The notes under the pieces were generated by a model. That model was given only the letters and a program-made list of their open reading frames with translations. It ran no database searches and had not been told where the DNA came from. From Pictodentalium vernedei (taxonomy: Eukaryota; Mollusca; Scaphopoda; Dentaliida; Dentaliidae), in NCBI GenBank assembly GCA_031216915.1, contig CM062294.1, positions 164,813,455 to 164,877,454 on the forward strand: a DNA stretch of 64,000 bases, in the 5' to 3' direction. The position numbers were made by a program, and so were the translations under genes. This document shows, in pieces, positions 41,923-52,315 of this stretch; position 1 is the first letter of the stretch, and each line of letters starts with the position of its first letter.

Positions 41923-42644
41923 TTATTAGAAAGTTTATTTTCTGACAATTTATGCCTAGATGATAAGTTTGGTGTTTTCTTTCCTTGAACTATTTTTCGT
42001 TTTGGAGTTGTTGACAGAGAACTTTCTAACCAACTATCTTCAGGGGGACTTTGATATTCATTGGGTTTTGCATCTCGATTCATCCACAACCAATGTTCAC
42101 AATTTCCAACAAAATCTTGAGGGATATTTATAGCTTTTAAACCACGATTGAACATCTCCCAACCGGTCGGTTTAAAACCTTTTCGATGTCTAAGAACATC
42201 ATTGACTAAATCGATGATATTTGAGCCTTTTATGGGTTCTCCATCATAACTTAAAATACCCTGATCGTCCCAACTCATTTGTGGATGAGATGATAAAGCA
42301 GACAATAATGAAGTTGCTTTACGTTTCATTGTAACAGGGACACTTTCTATAATACGATCTCGTAAAAAACATTGAATTTCGTTCTGGCTCAGGCATAACC
42401 ACTGATGGTTGTAATGCCTTCTTATGTGACAATTGAAATTTTTTGTAAATGTTCACCATACTTTCGTTTTTTCTCACATTCTGATAACTCTGAATTTTCT
42501 AACACAGATGATAATTTATTAATGCAACTGTGCTGTATTAGTAATTTGAGGATCAGGTGGTAATTTTGGTCTTAGAGATTTTTCATTTCTAAAACGTTGC
42601 ATTTCTTCTAACATTTGATAAGGTACAATAGCCATTCTCTTCAT
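41907..42644 (-). pseudogene. Hypothetical Maverick gene, several frameshifts
   Basis: An ATG at 42644 opens a 41-codon piece; further pieces in other frames lead to the long one at 42329-41907 (140 codons), which contains a DDQGILSYDGEPIKGSNI segment, NDVLRHRK and PTGWEMF. Breaks lie near 42520, 42440 and 42390. Similar proteins occur in many Mavericks, without known function. The 3' end overlaps the integrase start by 16 bp. The ATG overlaps the preceding stop (ATGA). Confidence 0.55.
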
Positions 42645-43006
42645 ATTTTTCTCACCAATTTATTTACAAGATTTGTTGCAACTCCAATAGTAGGCCCAAG
42701 TAGACCAAGTAATGGTAACAAACATCTTTTTGATTTAAAATTTGTCTTTTTTATTTTTAAGAGATACAGATTTACTAGCAATAGATCTTCGTTGCTCATG
42801 CTTCGATTGTAATTTTCGTTTCAGAGCGGGGGTTAGATATATGTTTAATTTTAAAAGATTATGACAACATTCTGACATACAATTAATCAATACTTTAGGT
42901 GCATTTTTCATAATTTGTTTTTGAAATTCTGGAGGTGTTTGACTTTGTGCCAATAACACCCCACCATATTTTTTAACTAGAGGAATCTTACGAGTTTTTT
43001 TACCAT
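42641..43006 (-). pseudogene. pX-like basic/hydrophobic virion protein, frameshifted
   Basis: From an ATG at 43006 the reading changes frame in an A-run near 42998, continues through 42959-42735 (basic, with LTPALKRKLQSKH) and changes again near 42735. It ends at 42641 with a hydrophobic stretch (LLPLLGLLGPTIGVA). The basic part followed by a hydrophobic tail is the same plan as 14419-14802 in element A. The stop overlaps the next ATG. Confidence 0.5.
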
Positions 43007-43067
43007 CTTATCCCTACAAAGTGTATTCATAAAATGATATGATAGACCAACATGCATTTTATTTTAT

Positions 43068-43334
43068 TCAATGAAAATAAGAACTCACCTCCTTAACACA
43101 TTTAGGTGCATTCAAAGCTGTGAAACATGCTGATGTTGGGATGTTTTCTTTTAGTGGTATATGTCCCACATTTTGTCTAGAACCCATAGGATCATGTGAT
43201 GCTCTATTCCCCGTATTTGATGTACGTGTCAAGTTTAATGGTGGTACTATTTTTTGTTTTTGAAGTTTGCTCACTAAAACTGATTTTGTTTTTGTCTCTT
43301 TTTGAGGAGTGACAAAAAATTTGCATGCATGCAA
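43068..43334 (-). CDS. Open frame of uncertain reality
   Basis: 88 codons, Lys/Thr/Ser-rich, in the gap between two broken element B genes. No motif is visible. It may be a fragment of a decayed gene whose other pieces lie at 43335-43410. Confidence 0.25.
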   Translation of the reverse strand: MHACKFFVTPQKETKTKSVLVSKLQKQKIVPPLNLTRTSNTGNRASHDPMGSRQNVGHIPLKENIPTSACFTALNAPKCVKEVSSYFH

Positions 43335-43419
43335 TTTTTTTCAACATTTCGTTTCTTTTTAAGTGATTTTCGTTTCTTACTTTTGTTTTTTTTTGAATGG
43401 TGAATAAAAATTTCTACTT

Positions 43420-43736
43420 GTCTTATGACCATCCCATCGAATTAAATTACGAATGATAACACCACCAAAAAAAAACACCACCACCTGGTTTTAAAATAAT
43501 GTTTCGTTTGGTTGCAAGATCTACTTTTGGATTTGCAAGTTGTTCAAGATCTTGTTTATGTTTAGCCATATATGTTAAAGTTTGTTTTGGCAGTTTAATT
43601 TTTTTATTGAGTATGATTCTACTTGCTAATTAAAACCATTTTAAAAGTTCTTGAAACCTTTCTTAAGTAATTGTTCTTTTGCAAATGGATTTATCTGCTC
43701 ACTTAATTGTTCTAATGATTGAATAAAAGATGCCAT
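43420..43736 (-). pseudogene. Decayed small Maverick gene
   Basis: An ATG at 43736 opens 31 codons (MASFIQSLEQLSEQINPF...). After a frameshift near 43640, about 60 further codons follow (LPKQTLTYMAKHKQDLEQLA, then Lys/Asn-rich), running into a GGG-Val-Phe segment with another frame change near 43470. I recall such a gene as recurrent in Mavericks, with no function assigned. Confidence 0.4.
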
Positions 43737-43800
43737 GATGATGTGTACTTGTTGAAAAAACTTTTAACAACTGACACAATCTCATTAGTGCACCAGTTTT

Positions 43801-44484
43801 TTATACTTTCGTATAAATGATAGGTCCACATTCATTTTGCATCACCCAAGGATGAAAAATATCAGTTCTCAATCTCAAAGACTCACGGGTTTTAGGATGA
43901 AAATCAATTAATAAATAACCATGATCAGTACTCGTTGCATCTTTATAAGATGCATTTAAATGTGGTAATTGAACTTGATTTGCCAGTATTTTAATTCATC
44001 CTTTATCTCTAGTATTTTGGAATAAAATCATATAATGTGCATTTAAACTTATGGTACGACTAGATTTAGATTGCTAAAACATAATTTGTGTTATGTATAT
44101 GACACTTGCATTTCTATGATGTCCTTTCTGTGTGAACCATAATTTAATTTTTTCTTCATCTTTATCTCCTAACATATCATCGCAAACTACAAGGTGTGGA
44201 ATAGTGACATCACTAACAATTTCATATTCATCATCAGGGACGCCTTCTATGAATTTAATATCTTCACTCTCTTTAAGTAAAGTATAAGTATTTTGCCATT
44301 CTTTATAACACCAGATGATTTTTTGTGGGGGAATTTGAAATAAGTCATGTTTCATATCAATAAGCTTTTTGACAAATTCTGTTTTTCCTGAACCACTAGG
44401 CCCTGAAATAAAGATATTACAAGGGTGTTGAAACAATAAACATTCACTTGATGCCATTATTTTTTTGTGAGAAAGTGTTGTCAA
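43801..44484 (-). pseudogene. Packaging ATPase (A32/FtsK-type) of element B, two stops
   Basis: Reading starts at 44484. Walker A is GPSGSGKT (about 44385-44410) and Walker B is HLVVCDDML (about 44170-44200). The frame continues past an in-frame TAG at 44074-44076 and a TGA at 43996-43998 to the TAA at 43801, about 225 codons, as expected for Maverick ATPases. No frameshift is seen. The protein would translocate DNA into the capsid. Confidence 0.85.
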
Positions 44485-44493
44485 AACACTAAC

Positions 44494-44745
44494 TTATATA
44501 CTTTCTGTTTCCATCGCTTCTTCAATTCTATGAGTGGGTTTTCTTTTTAAGGGCACTTTTAATTCAAATAATGTTTCTGAAGAACTCTGATCTATTTGTG
44601 GCATACATTGTCTATATAAATAATTCATGATTTGTTCATCATAAATAATAACTCTTCTCCAAATATTTTCTACATTATCTTTGTAAAAAGCATTCATGTT
44701 TTGTAATGCATTACAAAATTCCCCATACATTTCATCTTTTTCCAA
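44494..44745 (-). CDS. Small hypothetical protein
   Basis: Intact, 83 residues, ending 10 bp before the ATPase start. It has a helical acidic N-terminus (MEKDEMYGEF) and a basic/acidic C-terminus. Family not recognised. Confidence 0.45.
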   Translation of the reverse strand: MEKDEMYGEFCNALQNMNAFYKDNVENIWRRVIIYDEQIMNYLYRQCMPQIDQSSSETLFELKVPLKRKPTHRIEEAMETESI

Positions 44746-44760
44746 TTGATTATGAATAAA

Positions 44761-44862
44761 TTATTTTGTTATTGTTAGATAGCCAGGAGTGATCATTTGA
44801 AATGCATATAATAATGCCTTACATGTGATCTTGTTTTCTAAGATGTGTCTTACTGGTTTCAT
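44761..44862 (-). CDS. Very small open frame
   Basis: 33 codons from an ATG at 44862 to a TAA at 44761, filling the gap between the BIR gene and 44745. It is basic at the start and hydrophobic in the middle. It may be real given the tight packing, or chance. Confidence 0.25.
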   Translation of the reverse strand: MKPVRHILENKITCKALLYAFQMITPGYLTITK

Positions 44863-44930
44863 GGTTGAAATCAAACTGATGATTCTTTTGTCTGTTCTGA
44901 TGTACTTTGTGCATCAGATATTACATTACA

Positions 44931-45536
44931 TCATGTACTCTGTTCATCAGGACAGTCAGGAAAATCATTTTCTACATTATCTGTAAACATTTTGTCCAAC
45001 TTAGTTTTGACTTGTCCTGAAGCTTTTCTTGCAAATAAGGTACTAAATGTTGTTCTTTGATCATCTAGTACCATGGGTGCAAAGAAAGATTTAGAATATG
45101 GAAAATCATCTAGACACTTGTCATATTTTTTCATTGTTGAAAATATTTGATTTAAAGTGAATCCATAATCCATCACTGATAATATTTTATTTGGAAGTGT
45201 TTGCATACATGTGGGTGGTTTATATAATTGACAGTTTCTTATCAATTGAATATAAGAACAATTTGGTGACCACTTAACATGTTCTTGTAAAGGAATATCT
45301 TTTTCTTCCCAATTATGTAAACCTTGTCCACATACAAAACATTTTACTTTACCATCTCCTACATAGAAAAACCTAGCTTTAGCTAAATCTTCTTTCTTGG
45401 ATTGTAAAATAGGATCTGTAGTCATACTAAAACTGGAAAGTCTTCTTAACTCTGATAAGTATATAGGATATGTAGAATTAAGTGGTAGAGACATCTTCCC
45501 TGCTCCCTGTTCAAAGTCGTAATAAGTTTTTGTCAC
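44931..45536 (-). CDS. BIR-domain (IAP-like) protein carried by element B
   Basis: The intact frame encodes 201 residues. Residues about 31-97 form a baculoviral IAP repeat: RLSSF near the start, ARFFYVGDGKVKCFVCG, then C66-x2-C69-x16-H86-x6-C93, exactly the BIR zinc-ligand spacing. The C-terminal 100 residues are not recognised, and no RING is visible. The frame reopens after the TGA for 19 codons. It starts 7 bp after the polymerase stop and lies inside the virus-like gene block, so it belongs to the element. IAPs restrain caspases or cell-death signalling; for this copy that role is inference. Hosts of lophotrochozoan type have many BIR genes, a plausible source. Confidence 0.88.
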   Translation of the reverse strand: MTKTYYDFEQGAGKMSLPLNSTYPIYLSELRRLSSFSMTTDPILQSKKEDLAKARFFYVGDGKVKCFVCGQGLHNWEEKDIPLQEHVKWSPNCSYIQLIRNCQLYKPPTCMQTLPNKILSVMDYGFTLNQIFSTMKKYDKCLDDFPYSKSFFAPMVLDDQRTTFSTLFARKASGQVKTKLDKMFTDNVENDFPDCPDEQST

Positions 45537-45542
45537 AGATAT

Positions 45543-48500
45543 TTATATCTTATACCCATATGGGAGTGTGTCATATTTACTGACAACAGATCTGAATGTT
45601 TTGCTTTGTGCTTCACTTGTGACTTGTCTATCTTTGTTACGTTTAATTCTATGTGGAAATTCAATGTTTAATTTGTAATTCTCTCTGTCTCATGCACATT
45701 TAATCATGCTTTCAAAATTGACTTTTTGTGATGTCATGTAATCTAATTTGATACCCTTAACTTTACATGTGGTATGTATTTCTCCATCTTTAATATATTT
45801 GTATCCATAATTTTTCGGACCTAAACCTACAAACTCTGTGATTTTTGCCCCTGGGTGTTCATCTGTCCACTGCCCTAATCTACTATTTGCAATTTCTGGA
45901 TTCCAAAGTGATGGTTTATGTATGTAGATACAACTGTCTATGTCAAAATATAAAACTCGCGTTCCTAATTGTTCTAAAACTTTGTATAATTCCATATGTG
46001 CATAGGCTGTGCCAAATGAAGCTACGCCAACATTGGCTGAATTGTGTAGATTGCAAACATCTATAGCGTCAATGTAGTTTACTAAAACAAACTGATCATG
46101 GACAAAAAATTCCACATTCTTCACAATTTTGTTTTTGTTCTGTATTATTTCAAAATATTCTGATGGTTCATTTATGTATTTTGTTTTACTTTTATACTGT
46201 ATTGTGCATTTTTTCCCCAGAGAAAATTTAACATGGTTTTGGCAAATAATCTTTTTCCTGTTTTTTTTCAACTTTTTCTAAATAGATATTTTCAATCTGT
46301 GCATAATCGTTTTTAATTTTTTTTTGTCTGTTTCTGTTTTCACCCAATCTGGAAACCCACTAGCTTCTTGTTTCATTTTTAAACATTTGTTCACATAATA
46401 TTTGTAAATCTCTGAAGACCATTCATCCCAATGCCAAATCTGATAAGTGCCAAGAAGAGTGTACCCCGAATCCAATGCTTTGCAAAGTTCAACAGATGTC
46501 CATGTACCTACAAGTGCACGTTGTTCGGGTGTGTGTTTACACTGATCTAATTCGTGTTCTGCACACATTTTACAAAGTGTGAGTGTCATTTTCTTATTAC
46601 AATGAATAGGTAAAACTGGCAAAAAAAAGATTTTGAGGTGGTAAAACTTTACATTTAAGGATACCTCTGTATTGGCTTATTTTGCCAGTGTCGATGTTTT
46701 CCTTTGTGAGTATATCTGGATGTCCCACTGGATATTCCCTGTGTTTGTTCACATATGGGTAAAGTGAACAGATATCTATATATTTAATTTCTGTGTCTGT
46801 GTTTTCATCAATTTCATAGTGTAATTTAATGGCATTTGTTCTCCCGCCAAATAATGCTTCTCGTGGTTTATTTGGGTCCATGTGTGGGAAAAATGTATCT
46901 AAAGAGTCTTGACCTTCAGGATCTGATTTGCATAGATGATCCAAATCATGCTCCCAGACTACATGTATATTATACCCCAATGATTTGAAATGTTTTATGC
47001 GTGATTGGGTTTTGTTGTACAGAGACTGATAGAATTGTAAATTGATTGGATTTTTCTCAAGTCTGTCAGGATAGCAAGTTTCACATCCATGCCACATACA
47101 TCCATAAAATTCATAGATTGTATGTGTCTCTTTGTGAAAACCATCTACATAATAATTTCCAATTTTTATTTCTCCACCGTTTAGTGCATGTTGTATGTGT
47201 ATGCCTTCTTCTTGTGCTAGTAGCTGTAAGAATCTAATGGCTTTCATGGAATATCTAACGGCAGTAGGAAACCCTATGTCTGAAATGAGACCAACTTTGT
47301 TTTCTGGCATTGAATTTTTCCGCCAAGTTTTATCACAAGCTTCAGCTAAAGTTACAGCCCCCCTGAAAGGATCTATCTCATCACATTCGATAAATTGTTT
47401 TCTGAATTCCCCACACCCTCTACGTAATATATCCACATCAGACTTACAGTACATGTCCATTTCTTTGGAAAAATTGAAAGTAGCATTACTAGTAATTTTT
47501 TGATTGTACCATTTAATAAAATCTTCCCTGACTGGGGGAGACATAGACTCAGACATGTACAATGTTGCATCTAAATAAGGTCCAATGTAGTTTTGATATG
47601 ATTTTGTGTTTGCCAGATAAGGAAAATAACCTTTTGCTAGTTCACTTAAACCAAACGTTTTAGGGAATTGTGCCAATCTCATAGAAAGGAAACTCAATGA
47701 ATCGATGAGTCTAACACCACAAGCTTTCCGAGAAATAATTTTGTTTCCATTCATGATGACATCGGGTTTTAATGTAGCAGTTTCAATGAGATGTCTTAAG
47801 ATAAACTGTGCATCAAACCCTCTTGAATTGTGAGCAATAGCTGTTGTATCTAAATGTTCCTTGCTGAAAAGCCAATTGCAAAAATCACTCAAAGTAGATT
47901 CTCCTTTAAAAATATATTCCCTTTTTCCAACTTTGTCACGGAAAATACATTCTTGATCTATAGGCTTGCATATACACTCCCCACATGCACGGTGTTCAAC
48001 ATAGTAATTTGGGGTGTGGAGACCTGAGTCTTGAGTTGTTTCAAAATCATAAAACACAAAGGGCACTTTCGGCATTTTGTCTTTCTTGGGTGGTTTGTAT
48101 TTTGGAATGAAACAATAATGTTCGCTTTTGACTAATTGATGGCAATATTTACATTTCTTGAACCCGCCGCAGATGTGATCTCCTTTTGTTAGATATATTA
48201 ATGAATTGCACCTTTTACATTTCTTAACTAATTGACAAATGTTTTTTTTGTCTTGGTTCTGTAATAGTGTTGTGTGATTTTTATAACAAGATGAACTTAC
48301 AAAATCCCTATTACAAGTGTAACAATGGACAGAATGTTCAGGCATACATGGCAGTGGAGAATAGCAAACACAGCCTTTTGGGCATCGATGGCGTTCTCTG
48401 TTATTATAGCCTGCATTGCAATATTCACAATAGCAGTGACACCCTAAAAACCCTGTGATTTTAGTGATAGTGTCGAAATGACGGTCATGGTGATAGATAT

Positions 48501-49371
48501 GAATAACTTTACTCTCTTTTGTAGTTTGTGGCAGTTCAAATAGGAACGTTTCTTTGGCAAATTGTGGGTGGATTTTAATGGCATACTCTGGGGAGAGTAC
48601 CCCTTGAATTTTACAATATTCTTCATATCCACAAGGTTTATTATAACCAAGGCCTGCTTTTTCCATTAACGCCTTTGCCTCATTTTCTTGTGACAGTCTG
48701 TTGGATCTTTTTATTTTGTTCCATCTCTTCTCCCAAAGTTCTGAATTATCTTTATCAACGTGACAATTCCCCACTACAATGGCACGTGCAAAGCACATAG
48801 AATCATTGACATTTTTTATTTCAACAATACTCTATTTACTTTTAACTATTTTGCCAACAGATGCAAATGAAATGGGTGCATTTCGCCCCGACCCTTGTGG
48901 TAGTGAAGTGTGTGTTATTTCTAAAGATAATTTACCATCATGGATAGTAAAATTCTCATTTGATTGAATAACTTTTTCAATTTCATCTAACACTGTTTTA
49001 CCATTTACCCCCATAGCCTTTGTAAAAGGAATAAAAATACCTACCTCAAGACCTGGATGGTGGATGGATATCCTCATGGGGTCGTTGTCTTGTATACCAC
49101 ATTCCTTTTTCACATCTTCCACCACTGATTGAAACATTTTACTTAGAAACTCAAATGGATTGTTGACATCGAATTGATTCAAAGTCACTTCACACATATG
49201 GGATTCTGAGTGAAATTTTCTGGATTGCCGCAATAACTTAGGGTGAATAGAATACAATCTCCATATGGAGTTTGTATTCTTCGCAGTCAACCTCCGTTTC
49301 TTGCTGCCAAATACAACATGTTCTGCAACACTGTCATCTGAATCATTGTAGTCTACTAATGACCGCTTCAT
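45543..49371 (-). pseudogene. Protein-primed family-B DNA polymerase of element B, broken
   Basis: One gene of about 1275 codons. The N-terminal part (49371-48832) ends at an in-frame TAG. Next comes 48798-46597 with a Cys/His-rich region (about 48440-48110, some 20 cysteines), Exo I FYDFETT (48045), Exo II AHNSRGFDAQ (47820), Exo III YCKSDVDIL (47440) and motif A YIDICSLYP (46765). A frameshift near 46615 follows, then a TAG at 46278-46280, motif C YFDIDSC (45940) and a TGA at 45690-45692. It ends at 45543. Between Exo III and motif A, GGEIKIGNYYVDGF and EFYGCMWHGC resemble a PD-(D/E)xK/Vsr-like insertion. Confidence 0.9.
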
Positions 49372-50520
49372 CTTTTTTTATTCGTCAGAGGAGATCAAAA
49401 TCACGTCTTTCAGTCTTGTTAACTCCAAAGCATGTGTGTCCCAAACTGTGAACCCCCCGCCTATTTATACTTTCGCTGAAAATCATTTTCTTATTCAGAA
49501 ACAATACTCAGAAAATGTATTCAAACCAAATTGTTTACCTTTTTTCATTTCAGTTTTTCACCCACCTGAATCTAACTAGTGGGAAAACAGCGTGTGAAAG
49601 ACTTCTTCAGTGATATTCCTTCCCTCTAACGTGGCAGTCAGCAGTGACGTGGTCCCCAACAGAGGAAAGTCGTATCCATAACTGTCACTCCACTCGAAAA
49701 AAAAATGACAGACGCCATAGATTTTTTACTCAGAGCGTCATTTTAGGTAACAGGATATATCACTAAATTTCCCCTCAAAAATCAAATAATTTTTTTCACT
49801 TTCCTTGCGGGAGGTCGGCGGATTATACAACCACCGATCGAGAACCACCAAAACACAGCATACAAATAATTGGGAAAAAATCCAATTATTTCTCCTTGAT
49901 TTTAGATTAAAACACAAAGAAAATAACTAAAATATGAGACTAGCCACTTTTTAAAAATGAATGAATGAATATGGTGATGTGCATTGTATAACAAAAGTTT
50001 GACACCATGGTGTGCCTGAAAAGGGGTATTTTATAATTCACCACATCTGGAAACGGCATAACAGCAACTACCAAATATTAAGCTTTTGAGAAATAACTCA
50101 AAGACATCTCTACCCTCGGACAGTCTTGCTTATTGCCGCAGATTATTTTCTTGGGATAACAGCGTGATCATTGTTTTCACCCCTTACACCTAAAATCTTG
50201 TGGTGGAAATTCAATTTAGAAAGAAGTTTCAAGTTTCATAGCAATAAGAAAATTGTAGTTTTGAGCCCGCCAAAGTGTATTTACAGTCATTTAGGGGGGA
50301 GCAAAAGGCGCCAGAAAATAATACAATGAGTAATTCACGCGCTTTTTCCCCCCACTGGTCAGATGTTGGGTGATGAAATACTCAGTGTATTAGTTTTCAC
50401 TGCCTTTCCACACTTAGATGATACAGAAAAGGTTTGTTAGCTTTTCAGAACGATATCTCCGAATTGCGCCTTCTTTTGCTGAACATCTGTTACGAATTTA
50501 ATACAGGCATAAAAGAGAAA
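49372..50520. other. Non-coding stretch between polymerase and right end of element B
   Basis: No gene is supported. AT-rich DNA with short open stretches; it may hold the promoter of the leftward block, but no clear motif is seen. Confidence 0.5.
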
Positions 50521-50692
50521 AAGATTTTTAAATCTTTTTCCTGCCTTCAAAAATGCCACTCTGGGTACAAAAATGTCACTTGAGGTACAAAACCCTATGG
50601 AGAATCCTATGTTAATTTTGTACCTCAAGTGGCACCATTGGGGTATGGGGAATTCAGTGTTAAATGCTTGTACCCAGAGTGGCACCCCTCAC
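50521..50692. repeat. Right terminal repeat of element B
   Basis: The sequence matches the second arm of the left foldback (35638-35790) directly and its first arm in inverse, with CACTTGAGGTACAAAACCC, GGGGAATTCAGTGTTAAATG and CAGAGTGGCACCCC. Similarity ends at about 50692. Confidence 0.8.
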
Positions 50693-50711
50693 TACTAACC
50701 TCACAGATTGC

Positions 50712-50955
50712 CCATGTGAGGGCACGGTGACGCTGTGCACTAAGACTTAACGCACATCGATGATGTACCTGTCTTCAACCACTTATGGCCCAGCTTGTGT
50801 TGAGTTAGTAATGCGGGGTTTCTGACATTTGCTCGCCGCTGCTCAGTGGTTCTCTCCGGGTAGTCCTGCTTCCTTCCCCTGGAAAACTGATCGTCAAGAG
50901 GTGACCCGGACTATCGAAAGTGTAGTTAAACAAAACTCAAATAAATAAATATAAA
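50712..50955 (+). repeat. SINE fragment, head missing
   Basis: The shared body starts GAGGGCACGGTGACGCTGTGCAC and runs to the GTTAAAC..AAATAAATA tail. No promoter-bearing head is seen upstream. Confidence 0.7.
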
Positions 50956-51420
50956 TAATTAACTGTAGTCATGTCACTTTTTGATAATGCACTTTGTTTC
51001 GAAAGCTCAGCTGTGTGGGACATACATTCGTACATTTAATTACATCCTCTTTGGAATAATTGAAGCTGTTTATCATATAATTCAAATTACTCCACAATAA
51101 CCATTCATTTTCTCGATATTTCCAAGGCAAGTCTTGGCTGCCTAAGTAAGCAATGACGAAACTGTGGTATTACGGCCGCAAACTAACTTAGAAGCCCTCG
51201 TTTAAGATTCATGTGCCAAATTAGAATTTTAGTAGTCAAATACACTGGCTACTTACTAGGTCAGTTTCTGGTACCTATACATTTTCACCATAGTCCAGTG
51301 TACATAGTTAGAACTGCATGTACATAGTCAGTGCCAACCCTCAAGTAGAACTTTTGAAGAAATTGACTTACCGAGCTCTAACAATCAATATATTACTCGA
51401 AGACGCTCTCAACCAAATAC
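50956..51420. other. No gene recognised
   Basis: AT-rich DNA between two SINEs; nothing identifiable. Confidence 0.5.
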
Positions 51421-51770
51421 AGAGGGGGCGCGGTGGCGTTGCGGTAACTGGATCTCGTCAGATCACCGAAGGTAAGCAGCGTCGAGCCCGGTTAGTCCTT
51501 GGATGCGTGACCATCTGAGCGATCGATTCGGACTCCCCTAAGGCGCACAGCACGTCTATGACGCGCATGTCTTCAACAAAACTAACCCTGCGGTTGGTGC
51601 AGTGTGGAGTTACGATGTTGGGCAGCTGGCAGCTGCTCGTCGTTGTTTGGTGGTTTTCTTTGGGTACTCCGGATTCCGCCACCCGTAAAACTGTCACCGA
51701 CACGATATGACCTTGGCTGTTGATGTGTCGTTAAATCGTAATAAATAATTAAATAAATAAATACTTGTGT
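51421..51770 (+). repeat. SINE with 5S rRNA-derived head
   Basis: Positions 51451-51513 read GATCTCGTCAGATCACCGAA, GGTAAGCAGCGTCGAGCC, GGTTAGTCCTTGGATGCGTG, closely matching the internal promoter part of 5S rRNA. The body and tail (GTGTGGAGTTACGATGTTGG, CCGTAAAACTGTC, GTTAAATCGTAATAAATAA) are those of the other SINEs here. It is a retroposon of the SINE3 type, not a 5S gene. Confidence 0.85.
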
Positions 51771-51974
51771 CGTGTTATTGAATATTGTTGTTGCTATGGT
51801 TGTAGAGAATAAACAACAGACTCGTTATTTTAAACGAGCATTCGTTACCAAATTGCAGATCCAATTTCCTCTCAAAACAAAAGCTTTTTAATATCAGCAA
51901 AAAATGTCCATTTTTGTAACAAGCTTTTAACTGAACATTAGAGTAGGCACATAGGACAACCTGGAACTCAGGGG

Positions 51975-52315
51975 ATGAAGTGTGCGCGATGACTCAGTGG
52001 TTGGGGAACTGGACCATGGTTCGATCCTCACCAGGTGTAACTGCGTTGTGTTTTAAGGGCAAGGCACTTCATCCCCATTTTCTATGAGTGGTCGCGGCTG
52101 CGCTGTCTTCTGAGCGTACTGCTGCACGTCGATGGCGCACTTGTCTTTAACCAATGATAACCTTGCCTGTGCGGAGTTAGTACGTTGGGGGGGCCTGACC
52201 TTTGCTCGCCGTTGTTCGGTGATTCTCCCACGATAACTCCACCCCTAAAACTGTCCGATACGAGATGACCCTGGCTGTCTAAAGTGTCGATAAACCCAAA
52301 TACATGAATGAAATG
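51975..52315 (+). repeat. SINE with tRNA-derived head
   Basis: The head has TGACTCAGTGGTTGGGGAAC (A-box-like) and GGTTCGATCCTC (B box) around 51990-52030. The body continues GCACTTCATCCCC..GTGCGGAGTTAGTACGTTGG..CTGTCCGATACGAGATGACC, the same family as its neighbour, with a CGATAAACCCAAATACATGAATG tail. Confidence 0.85.

Larger units (their letters stand above)
35468..50692 (-). mobile_element. Element B: Maverick/Polinton-type element, about 15 kb
   Basis: A continuous minus-strand gene block (49371 to 37112) contains pPolB, packaging ATPase, integrase with chromodomain, hexon-like and penton-like capsid proteins and an adenain-type protease, the defining Maverick set. Related inverted sequences at 35468-35790 and 50521-50692 are the best candidates for its ends. 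No target duplication could be identified, and the left end is rearranged, so the limits are approximate. Genes are separated by 0-10 bp or overlap. The element is AT-rich and poor in CG, unlike element A. Stops and frameshifts affect most long genes. Confidence 0.82.

Noticed and set aside
3585..45692. In-frame TGA codons as a reassigned code or selenocysteine
   Set aside because: They occur in three unrelated elements together with TAG stops and frameshifts, and genes with normal TGA terminators are present; decay is simpler.
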